64,000 nucleotides of DNA from Mesonia hippocampi (GTDB lineage Bacteria; Bacteroidota; Bacteroidia; Flavobacteriales; Flavobacteriaceae), in the NCBI RefSeq assembly GCF_014197445.1, contig NZ_JACIFO010000006.1, positions 124,001-188,000 on the forward strand, read 5' to 3'. How positions within the stretch are numbered: position 1 is the stretch's first letter; every line of letters starts with the position of its first letter. A program made the translations under genes and the position numbers. Shown here in pieces: positions 9,393-16,744 of the stretch. The notes beneath the pieces are model-generated. The model was not told the DNA's origin. It made no database searches and saw only the letters and a program-made list of their open reading frames with translations.

Positions 9393-10271
9393 ATGTTTAC
9401 AATAACGCCTTCAGAAATTTCTACTCAAAAGCTGTATGGTTTTTTGGTAAGTACTATTGGTCCAAGACCAATTGCTTTTGCGAGTACGATTAGCAAAACA
9501 GGAGAAGTAAATTTAGCGCCATTTAGCTTTTTTAATATGGTAAGTGCAAATCCGCCAACACTTATGTTTTCTCCTTTAAGCAGAATTGCCGATAATACAG
9601 AAAAAGATACGCTTAAGAATATAAAAGAAACACAGGAGGTAGTTATTAATATGGTAAATTATGCCATGGTGCATCAGATGTCTTTATCAAGTTGTAATTT
9701 TGCCCCTACGGTGAATGAGTTTGAAAAAGCAGGCTTTAGCATGGAAGCCTCGGAAGAAGTAAAACCTTATCGGGTAAAAGAAGCTCCGGTGCAATTAGAA
9801 TGCAAGGTGAGTAATGTGGTAAATTTAGGAAGCCACGGTGGTGCGGGAAACATAGTAATATGTGAAGTGGTAAAAATCCATATCGCAGAAGCGTTCTTAA
9901 CAGCCGATGAAAAAATAGATCAACACAAGCTAGATTTAGTAGCGCGTATGGGCGGAAACTGGTATACTAGGGCTAAAGAAGGAATGTTTGAACTTCCTAA
10001 ACCAATTAGCGCTATAGGTATGGGGATAGATATTTTGCCAGAAGGTATAAAAAACAGTACGGTTTTTACTGGGAACAACCTAGGGCAGTTGGCAAGTTTA
10101 GAAAAAATGCCAAGCTTGCAAGATGCCACAGATTTTATAGAAAACTCGGAATTTAAAGACCTTATAGAAAACAGATCTACAGTGCAAATTCACCAGAAAG
10201 TACAAGAGTTACTTCAGGATAATGATGTAGAAAAGGCTTGGAATATTTTAGTAGCGTATCATAAAAAATAA
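9393..10271 (+). CDS. Flavin reductase-like (FMN-binding split-barrel) protein
   Basis: Protein of the DIM6/NTAB flavin-reductase-like family, 292 aa, expected to bind FMN and reduce flavin or a bound substrate. Residues 1-200 form the split barrel: STIGPRPIAFASTI near residues 19-32 and NLAPFSFFNMVSANPPTLMF are the flavin-contact strands of the family. Residues 200-292 are a helical C-terminal region common to the longer Bacteroidota members. The physiological substrate is unknown. The DUF3127 gene starts 5 nt after the stop, so the two are co-transcribed. Confidence 0.87.
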   Translation: MFTITPSEISTQKLYGFLVSTIGPRPIAFASTISKTGEVNLAPFSFFNMVSANPPTLMFSPLSRIADNTEKDTLKNIKETQEVVINMVNYAMVHQMSLSSCNFAPTVNEFEKAGFSMEASEEVKPYRVKEAPVQLECKVSNVVNLGSHGGAGNIVICEVVKIHIAEAFLTADEKIDQHKLDLVARMGGNWYTRAKEGMFELPKPISAIGMGIDILPEGIKNSTVFTGNNLGQLASLEKMPSLQDATDFIENSEFKDLIENRSTVQIHQKVQELLQDNDVEKAWNILVAYHKK

Positions 10272-10276
10272 CAAAT

Positions 10277-10654
10277 ATGGAAATACAAGGAACAATAAAA
10301 AAAATAGACGAAACCAAAACATACGGAAATAACGGGTTTAGAAAAAGAGAGGTGGTAATTACTACACAAGAGCAGTACCCACAGTTTTTATTGGTAGAGT
10401 TTGTTCAAGATAAATGCGATTTATTAAACGCATATCAAGTAGGTCAGGATGTTAAAATAAGCATTAACCTTAGGGGTAGAGAATGGGTAAACCCACAAGG
10501 AGAAACAAAATATTTTAACTCTATTCAAGGTTGGCGCATAGAAAATTTAAGCCAATCTAACGCGGGAGGAGAGATGCCGCCAATGCCTCCTGTAGACCAA
10601 TTTGAGCCAGCAGATGATTTAAATGCAGGGGATAATGACGATTTACCTTTTTAA
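10277..10654 (+). CDS. DUF3127 protein: SSB-like OB fold with an acidic DDLPF tail
   Basis: DUF3127 family, 125 aa, function not established. Residues 1-95 read like a single-strand-binding-protein OB fold: an opening IQGTIKKIDETKTYG strand, then YQVGQDVKISINLRGREW, which parallels the SSB segment before its K/R-W-x-D-x-x-G turn. A Pro/Met-rich linker (PPMPPVDQFEP) leads to an acidic end finishing in DDLPF, close to the DDDIPF tip SSB uses to recruit repair proteins. The family assignment is confident; the SSB comparison is my reading. A hairpin terminator follows at 10684-10708. Confidence 0.85.
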   Translation: MEIQGTIKKIDETKTYGNNGFRKREVVITTQEQYPQFLLVEFVQDKCDLLNAYQVGQDVKISINLRGREWVNPQGETKYFNSIQGWRIENLSQSNAGGEMPPMPPVDQFEPADDLNAGDNDDLPF

Positions 10655-10683
10655 AACAAAAAATAATTTTTATAAAAAGATAA

Positions 10684-10709
10684 CGGCTGCTATTAAGTAG
10701 CCGTTTTTT
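10684..10709 (+). terminator. Intrinsic terminator after the DUF3127 gene
   Basis: CGGCT / AGCCG stem around a GCTATTAAGT-type loop, followed directly by a run of six T. Confidence 0.8.
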
Positions 10710-10716
10710 AATTTTG
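10709..10716 (+). promoter_or_regulatory. Candidate -7 box for aat
   Basis: TAATTTTG fits TAnnTTTG, 30 bp before ATG 10747, and overlaps the T-run of the preceding terminator. No clear -33 TTG is present. Confidence 0.35.
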
Positions 10717-10746
10717 TAATAACCAGAAATATTAAGTTTTTCACCT

Positions 10747-11391
10747 ATGGTTTATACCCTTACAGACGAGTTGATTTTTCCTCCAGCTCATTTAGCTACA
10801 CACGACGGATTATTAGCTATAGGCGGTGATTTATCGGTAGAGCGGTTAATATTAGCTTATCATTCAGGAATTTTTCCTTGGTTTGAGGAAGAAAGCCCTT
10901 TGCTTTGGTGGAGCCCAGACCCAAGAATGGTTTTGTATCCCGAGCAGTTGAAAATTTCTAAAAGCATGAAAAAGCTTATCCGTAATAAGGCGTTTAAGGT
11001 AACCATTAATAAAAGTTTTACAGAAGTGATTTCTAATTGTGCACAGGTGAAACGAAAAGATCAGGAGGATACTTGGATAACTACCAATATGATTAACGCT
11101 TATTGTGAATTACACGAGTTGGGTTGGGCACATTCTGTAGAGGTATGGGATGTTAACGAGAAACTAATAGGAGGCTTGTATGGTATCTTGTTAAAAGATA
11201 AAGGCGTATTTTGTGGAGAGAGTATGTTTACCCATGTAAGTAATGCTTCTAAGTATGGTTTTATTAGTTTTGTGCAATATTTACATCAAGAATATAATAT
11301 AAAGCTGATAGATTGCCAAGTCTATACAAAGCACTTAGATAGTTTAGGAGCAAAAACAATACCTAGAGCAAAGTTTCTCTCTTTTTTATAA
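10747..11391 (+). CDS. aat: Leucyl/phenylalanyl-tRNA--protein transferase
   Basis: Cytosolic N-end-rule enzyme that adds Leu or Phe from aminoacyl-tRNA to proteins with N-terminal Arg or Lys, marking them for ClpS/ClpAP. The 214 aa cover the family: GLLAIGGDLSVERLILAYHSGIFPW at the N-terminus, then WWSPDPRMVLYP, GWAHSVEVW and IGGLYGILL, and FCGESMF near the C-terminus. It converges with the DUF2490 gene, and the two coding regions overlap by 6 nt at their stops. Confidence 0.95.
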   Translation: MVYTLTDELIFPPAHLATHDGLLAIGGDLSVERLILAYHSGIFPWFEEESPLLWWSPDPRMVLYPEQLKISKSMKKLIRNKAFKVTINKSFTEVISNCAQVKRKDQEDTWITTNMINAYCELHELGWAHSVEVWDVNEKLIGGLYGILLKDKGVFCGESMFTHVSNASKYGFISFVQYLHQEYNIKLIDCQVYTKHLDSLGAKTIPRAKFLSFL

Positions 11392-12081
11392 ACTAAGGCT
11401 AAGCCCTGTGAGTAAAAAAAGCTCTGTTTTAGGGGTTTGTGTATAGTTTCTGTAGCGGTATTCTAGTCCAAATTTAAATTTTGTGTTAGATGAAATTTGA
11501 TAACTTAGCGAAGAGTTTAAACGCTGTCCAAGGCTTGGTTTTTCTTCTTTACCCATTTCAAAAACACTTTCTGTACTAAGGCTTAACGAGAACTCTTTAA
11601 CATCAGAGCGCTGTCCGTTTAATGGGATGTCTACCAGAAAACGATAGCGAAAGCGGTGCGTAGTACGCTCTCGAAATCTTTGTGCAATACGAAAACGGTG
11701 AGAGGCTTTAAGATTTTTGATTTTTGTGCTGTAACTATATTGTTCCACCAAACGCACTTCGTTGTCTTTGTGCTCATCAAACATCTCTATAAACCGGTAA
11801 CGGATACCTGCTGTTATTTTTCCGTATAGCCCAACACTTAAGCTTGTGTATTGTGCTAGTTCTATATGTTTTATTTCGGCATTAAATTCCTCTTTTTGAT
11901 AGAGTATATCTCGGTTTGCGATAGTGAAATTATAACTCCAAGGACTTTCCGACTTTATGTTTAAAGAAACACTAGGTTCGGCAAAGCCTGTAAATTTTTT
12001 TTGAGCGTGTAGCTGATAAGTGAAACTACCTAATAAAAAAATACTAAATACTAATAAATTTTTAGTGTAAGTGAGTATCAT
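11386..12081 (-). CDS. DUF2490-like outer-membrane beta-barrel protein
   Basis: Exported protein of 231 aa with a signal peptide (about 1-26, ending QLHAQ). The body alternates hydrophobic and polar residues and ends in an aromatic/hydrophobic strand (LFLLTGLSLSL), as outer-membrane barrels do. The HRFRIAQRFRERTTHRFRYR block in the centre matches the DUF2490 pattern. No function is known. Its start lies 20 nt inside the end of the preceding PepSY-like gene, so the two are translationally coupled and probably act together. Confidence 0.72.
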   Translation of the reverse strand: MILTYTKNLLVFSIFLLGSFTYQLHAQKKFTGFAEPSVSLNIKSESPWSYNFTIANRDILYQKEEFNAEIKHIELAQYTSLSVGLYGKITAGIRYRFIEMFDEHKDNEVRLVEQYSYSTKIKNLKASHRFRIAQRFRERTTHRFRYRFLVDIPLNGQRSDVKEFSLSLSTESVFEMGKEEKPSLGQRLNSSLSYQISSNTKFKFGLEYRYRNYTQTPKTELFLLTGLSLSL

Positions 12082-12646
12082 GAGCGTAGTCTGTAATTTT
12101 TCTATGGTTTTTGTAACTGCCTAAGCTGTCAAAAAGTACTTCACAACGCATTGTTTCTTCTTTTGTTTTTAGCTTTATAATAATTTCATAGTTTACTTTG
12201 CTGAAATTATTCTTTTTTAATGCTTGTTTTAGTACTTCTTGTTGATTAGTAGAAGAAGTGTTTACATATTGTGCCTGTATGCGCTCTATTTTATAACGGT
12301 CGCAGCGTTCTGAAATCTGATTTTTAATGTTTTTCAAAACCTCTTTAGGGATCTCTCTTTCTTTTATTTCTACTTCTATATCCTCTAATTCTCCTAAAGT
12401 ATTAAACTCTATGCTATAAGTTTTTCGGTGTATTTTTAATTTAGCTTCATAGCTTTTTTTATCACCGTCAATCTCTTTATAGTAGCGTTTTGTTTTGTTT
12501 TCAGTTAGGCTTTTTTGCGACAGGAACAAACGAGCTTTTTCGGGCATTTGTTCTATATGTATACGCTCCTCTTTTTCTAATTTTACTTCTTGTGCAATAG
12601 TACTCAAACTTAAGCTAAAAAGCAGTAATAAACTTAATTTTTTCAT
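12062..12646 (-). CDS. Secreted PepSY-like protein of unknown function
   Basis: Predicted periplasmic protein, 194 aa, with a signal peptide (1-18, ending STIAQ). The mature part is highly charged (many Lys and Glu). It contains two repeats of the form KxYxxEFNxxGELEDIEVE, reminiscent of PepSY-type beta-alpha folds; I would not assign a family firmly. No catalytic motif is visible. It is followed by the DUF2490 barrel gene with a 20-nt overlap, and preceded by tag only 5 nt away, so tag-this-DUF2490 appears to be one unit. Confidence 0.65.
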   Translation of the reverse strand: MKKLSLLLLFSLSLSTIAQEVKLEKEERIHIEQMPEKARLFLSQKSLTENKTKRYYKEIDGDKKSYEAKLKIHRKTYSIEFNTLGELEDIEVEIKEREIPKEVLKNIKNQISERCDRYKIERIQAQYVNTSSTNQQEVLKQALKKNNFSKVNYEIIIKLKTKEETMRCEVLFDSLGSYKNHRKITDYAHDTHLH

Positions 12647-12651
12647 AACAA

Positions 12652-13221
12652 TTAATTAACTTTTATGAGTTTTTGGTGTTTGAAACAAGAAACCTCATGG
12701 TCGTTTACCATTCCGGTAGCTTGCATAAAAGCATAGGTAGTGGTGGCTCCCATAAACTTTATTCCTCGTTTTTTTAAATCTTTACAAAGTTGATTGCTCA
12801 AAGGGGTTTTGTTTGGAGCCTTTTTGTAATCTGTAATGTTGCTGTTAATAGGTGTGTGGTTTACAAAAGCCCATAGGTAATTACTAAAACTTGTAAATTC
12901 TTTTTGTATGGCTAAAAATATTTTAGCATTATTTATGGTTGCTTCTATTTTTTTTTGATGGCGTATAATGTTTTCATTTTTAAGTAGTTCCTTTGTTTTG
13001 TTTTCTGTATAGTTGGCTATTTTTGTAGCGTCAAAATCATCAAAAGCAGCCCTAAAGTGTTCTCGTTTTCGTAGAACAGTAATCCAACTTAAACCTGCTT
13101 GAAAACTTTCTAAAACAAGAAATTCAAACAGCTTTTTGTCATCGTATAAAGGTACTCCCCACTCATTATCGTGATAATTTTCATAAAGAGAATCTCCTTC
13201 GCACCAACCGCATCTTTTCAT
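12652..13221 (-). CDS. tag: DNA-3-methyladenine glycosylase I
   Basis: Base-excision enzyme that removes 3-methyladenine from alkylated DNA, 189 aa. The N-terminal RCGWCEGDSLYENYHDNEWG carries the zinc ligands Cys4 and His17. The C-terminal DHEVSC supplies the other His and Cys, as in E. coli Tag. FEFLVLESFQAGLSWITVLRKRE includes the conserved catalytic-pocket Glu. It heads a minus-strand group with two envelope genes, an unrelated-looking combination. The gene is intact. Confidence 0.95.
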   Translation of the reverse strand: MKRCGWCEGDSLYENYHDNEWGVPLYDDKKLFEFLVLESFQAGLSWITVLRKREHFRAAFDDFDATKIANYTENKTKELLKNENIIRHQKKIEATINNAKIFLAIQKEFTSFSNYLWAFVNHTPINSNITDYKKAPNKTPLSNQLCKDLKKRGIKFMGATTTYAFMQATGMVNDHEVSCFKHQKLIKVN

Positions 13222-13297
13222 ACTTTTATTTTGTAAATTTATACCGAAAATACTAAGATTTTTATTTTAATCATATACCTAAATATAAAATAACCTT

Positions 13298-13909
13298 ATG
13301 GAAACATTGGCTTTAAATGCGCTTATTGAAACAGCGGCAAAAACTGCTTATTCTTATAATGAATATAGGGAAATGACGTCTAATTTATTAGCACAAGGAA
13401 AGGTAACAGGCACAGAGCAGTCTGAGGATTTGTTGGCTTATGGAGAACTTAATGAACGCCGTATGCAACGCTGGGAAAAAACCTTAAAAATAACAGAGGA
13501 AGATCAAAAACGGATGAAATCTTTTTCTGGAGATATGCTATGGTTGGTAATCTCTGAAAGCTGGTGTGGAGATGCAGCACATAATCTGCCTGTAATAAAT
13601 AAACTGGCTGATTTAAACCCTGCCATTAACTTGAAAGTGGTTTTGAGAGATGAGAATCTAAACTTAATGGATGAATTTTTAACCAATGGAGGGAGGTCTA
13701 TTCCTAAACTTATTTTATTTGATACCAAGGCTGAAAAATTGCTAGGAACATGGGGGCCAAGACCAGAGGAAGCCACTCGTTTGGTACTAGACTACAAAGA
13801 AAAGCACGGAAAAATAGACGAGCAGATAAAAGAAGATTTACAACGTTGGTACAATAAAGATAAGGGGCAGTTGCTTATTACAGAAGTACTTAAAATATTA
13901 GGGGTTTAA
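13298..13909 (+). CDS. Thioredoxin-fold protein lacking the resolving cysteine
   Basis: Cytosolic 203 aa protein of the thioredoxin_9-like group; no signal peptide. Residues 75-185 form the thioredoxin fold: the active-site position reads SWCGDAAHNLP, with Cys90 but Ala93 where the resolving Cys would be. The cis-Pro region is GGRSIPKLILFD, near residue 146. One cysteine argues against a classical disulfide reductase, and the substrate is unknown. Related Firmicutes and Bacteroidota proteins show the same CGDA-type motif, as far as I recall. Its stop is 1 nt from the convergent truB stop. Confidence 0.8.
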   Translation: METLALNALIETAAKTAYSYNEYREMTSNLLAQGKVTGTEQSEDLLAYGELNERRMQRWEKTLKITEEDQKRMKSFSGDMLWLVISESWCGDAAHNLPVINKLADLNPAINLKVVLRDENLNLMDEFLTNGGRSIPKLILFDTKAEKLLGTWGPRPEEATRLVLDYKEKHGKIDEQIKEDLQRWYNKDKGQLLITEVLKILGV

Positions 13910-13910
13910 T

Positions 13911-14609
13911 TTATTTTGGTAACTGGTTGCTAAAGGTTTCTAGTGTTAAGGCATTAGAGACTAAAAAATCTCCAATTTTTGTGCGGCGTAATGCAGATAG
14001 GTGTGCGCCGCTTTTTGTTGCTTTTCCAAAGTCGTGAGCTAAACTTCTTATATAAGTACCTTTGCTACAGGTTACTTCGAAAGAGATTTCTGGGAGTTGA
14101 ATTTTACTTAGTGTAAAGTCAGAAATCTCTACCTTACGGGCTTCAATTTCTACATCTTGCCCTTTGCGTGCATATTCATAGAGTCTTTTTCCGTCTTTTT
14201 TTAAAGCCGAGAAAACAGGAGGATATTGAGAAATCTCTCCTATGAAATTTTGTGTGGCTTCATGTAATAAATCTGCATGAAGATGAGCGGTAGGGTAATG
14301 CTGGTCAATTTCGGTTTCTAAATCATAAGAAGGAGTGGTTGCTCCCATTGTAAATGTTCCTGTGTAGGTTTTTATTTGTCCTTGTAATTCAGGAATTTTT
14401 TTGGTGTATTTTCCTGTGCAAATAATAAGTAATCCTGTGGCTAGGGGGTCTAATGTGCCAGCATGCCCAACTTTTATTTTTTTTATTCCGTAAGTTTTTC
14501 TAATAAGCCAACGCACTTTGTTTACCAATTGAAAAGATGTCCAATGTAAAGGTTTATCAAAAAGTAAAATCTGACCGTTTTTAAAATCTTCTTCTGTAAA
14601 ATAACTCAT
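13911..14609 (-). CDS. truB: tRNA pseudouridine(55) synthase
   Basis: Makes pseudouridine 55 in the T-loop of tRNAs. Start taken at ATG 14609, giving 232 aa; an upstream in-frame ATG at 14654 lies inside uppP and adds a non-homologous stretch. The motif VGHAGTLDPLATG holds catalytic Asp54. YPPVFSALKKDGKRLYEYARKG and the KGTYIRSLAHDFG motif follow in family order. The ATG shares its A with the uppP stop (TAATG), so translation is coupled. It is the last gene of ftsX-DUF3098-uppP-truB. Confidence 0.96.
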   Translation of the reverse strand: MSYFTEEDFKNGQILLFDKPLHWTSFQLVNKVRWLIRKTYGIKKIKVGHAGTLDPLATGLLIICTGKYTKKIPELQGQIKTYTGTFTMGATTPSYDLETEIDQHYPTAHLHADLLHEATQNFIGEISQYPPVFSALKKDGKRLYEYARKGQDVEIEARKVEISDFTLSKIQLPEISFEVTCSKGTYIRSLAHDFGKATKSGAHLSALRRTKIGDFLVSNALTLETFSNQLPK

Positions 14610-15397
14610 TATATAAAACTTACCGATAGGGCAATTACTCCTACAATTAAACAATAGATGGCAAAATAAGTAAGTTTGCTATTGCGTACTAGTTTTATCA
14701 TCCAAGTACAGGCTAATAATCCTGCTATAAAAGCAGCTATAAAGCCTACAATTAAGGCGCTTGTATTTCCTGTATGGGTTAAATCTCCGCTTAAAATATC
14801 CTTTGCTATTTTTCCTAAAATAAGGGGTACAACCATTAGGAAAGAAAAACGTGCCGCTTTGGTTTTATCGTTACCTAGAAGTACAGAAGTAGAAATTGTG
14901 GCTCCACTACGAGAAATACCAGGTAACATGGCAATGGCTTGGGCAATTCCTATTACAAAGGCATTAGAAGTAGATACAGGTTTTAGGGTGTTTTTTGCTT
15001 TATCGGCAAGCCATAATAATACTGCTGTGATAATAAGCATCCCACCAACTAGGGCGATGCTTCCTCCAAATAAGCTTTCTAATTGTTTTTCAAAAAGCAC
15101 CCCGATAACTGCTGCAGGAATCATCGAGATGATAATTTTTAAAGCAAATTGTGTTTCTTCGTTCCATTTAAACTGAAATAAGCCTTTAAAAATCTGATAG
15201 ATGTCTTTTCTAAAAATTACTATGGTACTCAATGCAGTTGCAAAGTGCATTACTACAGTAAATAACATAGATTCTTCTGGGATGCTGTTATCGCCCAGAA
15301 TAGCTTTTCCTAATTCTAAATGCCCACTAGAAGAAACGGGTAAAAATTCGGTTAGGCCTTGTATAATGCCTAAAACCAATGCGTCTACTATATTCAT
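14609..15397 (-). CDS. uppP: Undecaprenyl-diphosphatase (BacA/UppP)
   Basis: Integral membrane phosphatase that recycles undecaprenyl pyrophosphate to the monophosphate carrier used in peptidoglycan and O-antigen synthesis; overexpression gives bacitracin resistance in other species. It has 262 aa with about eight helices. Motif 1 is GLTEFLPVSSSGHLEL (catalytic Glu/Ser/His region) and motif 2 is GISRSGATIS. The start overlaps the DUF3098 stop in a TAATG and the stop overlaps the truB start the same way. Confidence 0.97.
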   Translation of the reverse strand: MNIVDALVLGIIQGLTEFLPVSSSGHLELGKAILGDNSIPEESMLFTVVMHFATALSTIVIFRKDIYQIFKGLFQFKWNEETQFALKIIISMIPAAVIGVLFEKQLESLFGGSIALVGGMLIITAVLLWLADKAKNTLKPVSTSNAFVIGIAQAIAMLPGISRSGATISTSVLLGNDKTKAARFSFLMVVPLILGKIAKDILSGDLTHTGNTSALIVGFIAAFIAGLLACTWMIKLVRNSKLTYFAIYCLIVGVIALSVSFI

Positions 15398-15669
15398 TAA
15401 TTGTTTTTCTTGTCTGGATGTGTTAAAATAGCATAAACTTCGATACCAAATCCTAAAAGAATTAGCATAGGCGCAAGCCTAATGCGTTGCCAGTTGTATA
15501 TTTCGGGGTTAAAAACATTAGGGTCATTGCTTCCGCCTCCGGTCATTAATAAAAAACCTAAAGCAATAACACCTAGCCCTATTAGCATGAATTGATAGTT
15601 TCTTTTCCCGAAAATAAAAGTTTCTTTATGGTGCTGATTGTTATTTTTATTTCGTTTTTGTTCTCCCAT
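15397..15669 (-). CDS. DUF3098 small membrane protein
   Basis: 90 aa protein with two transmembrane helices (about 27-46 and 65-83) and a charged, Asn-rich cytosolic N-terminus. A conserved FGKRNYQFMLIGLGVIALGF segment places it in DUF3098. This family regularly lies between ftsX and uppP in Bacteroidota, which suggests a cell-division or cell-wall role, but no activity is known. Its stop overlaps the uppP start (TAATG). Confidence 0.88.
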   Translation of the reverse strand: MGEQKRNKNNNQHHKETFIFGKRNYQFMLIGLGVIALGFLLMTGGGSNDPNVFNPEIYNWQRIRLAPMLILLGFGIEVYAILTHPDKKNN

Positions 15670-15728
15670 GGTAATTGCTGTTTATTAGATACAAATATAA
15701 AACTCTTATAGGAATTAATTTGGTTGTC

Positions 15729-16607
15729 TTAGTAGTAGAGTTCGTCTGTTTTTAGGTTTAAAAAGCGTTGCGTGGCAAAGAAGGTGCTTACCCAGGTAAT
15801 TAAAATACCTAATAGTAAAATACTCATAAAAATTAAACCGATAAGGAGTTGGTCTTTTAGTAATTGAAGCTCAGGAAAACTTTTGTTGATGTAATACAAA
15901 ACTCCTGCCATACCTAAAAAAGCTAAAAAAGCACCAAAAATACCAAGCCTTATGCTTTTCCAAATAAAGGGTTTACGGATAAAGCTTTTAGTTGCGCCTA
16001 CCATTTGCATTGTTTTTATGGTAAAACGTTTTGCGTAGATGGATAACCGGATGGAGCTGTTAATTAATAAAACAGCAATGAATAGAAAAATAGCACTTAT
16101 TACCAGTACCCAGAAACTTATTCGCTTAATATTATCGTTTAACAAAGCAATTAGTGGTTTGTCGTAAGCTACTTCATCTACAAAATTTTTGTTGCTTAGA
16201 TCTTTAGCAATTTCGGCTACTTTCTCTGCAGATACATAATCTGCTTTCATATAAATGTCTATAGAGTTTTGCAGCGGGTTATAGCCTAAAAAATCCATAA
16301 AATTTTCTCCGATTTCTTTAGCATGGGTTTTTGCAGCTTCTTCTTTAGAAACAAAATGAGTGCTTTTGGTGTACTCTGCCATTGCTAGACTTTTTTCCAG
16401 CTGATTGATTTCAACCTCTTTAGCGGTGTCTTTAAAGTATACTGTCAAAGCAATTTGTTCCTTAAAATGGTCGGCTACTTTTTTGGTGTTAAGCACCAAT
16501 AAACCTAACAATCCTAATAAAAAAAGCACTAACCCGATACTTAGAATTACCGATATGTAAGACGAAATTAAACGTCTTTTTTGATATTTATCAAAAGAAG
16601 AACTCAT
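15729..16607 (-). CDS. ftsX: Cell division protein FtsX
   Basis: Permease-like partner of FtsE that couples septation to peptidoglycan hydrolase activation. Start chosen at ATG 16607 (292 aa); the frame stays open upstream to 16691, but the family begins with a short charged N-terminus before helix 1. Helix 1 lies at about 21-42, then a periplasmic domain of about 120 residues (FKEQIALTVYFKD onward), then three helices in the C-terminal FtsX domain. FtsE is not adjacent, which is usual in Bacteroidota. It heads the ftsX-DUF3098-uppP-truB group and is divergent from leuS. Confidence 0.94.
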   Translation of the reverse strand: MSSSFDKYQKRRLISSYISVILSIGLVLFLLGLLGLLVLNTKKVADHFKEQIALTVYFKDTAKEVEINQLEKSLAMAEYTKSTHFVSKEEAAKTHAKEIGENFMDFLGYNPLQNSIDIYMKADYVSAEKVAEIAKDLSNKNFVDEVAYDKPLIALLNDNIKRISFWVLVISAIFLFIAVLLINSSIRLSIYAKRFTIKTMQMVGATKSFIRKPFIWKSIRLGIFGAFLAFLGMAGVLYYINKSFPELQLLKDQLLIGLIFMSILLLGILITWVSTFFATQRFLNLKTDELYY

Positions 16608-16744
16608 ATAAAAGCATAGATTTTTTGTAAAAATAAAAAAGTAAATGAAACTCTTTCGTTTAAAACGTTTAAACTTTTCACTTTCGTACATTAATAGTAT
16701 TTTAGCCGTTTAAATTAGCCTAAAGCGAAGTAAATACATTTTGT

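Noticed and set aside
14676-15176. 166-codon open frame on the plus strand
   Set aside because: Shadow of uppP on the opposite strand. The low number of stops reflects uppP codon use; there is no promoter or family resemblance.
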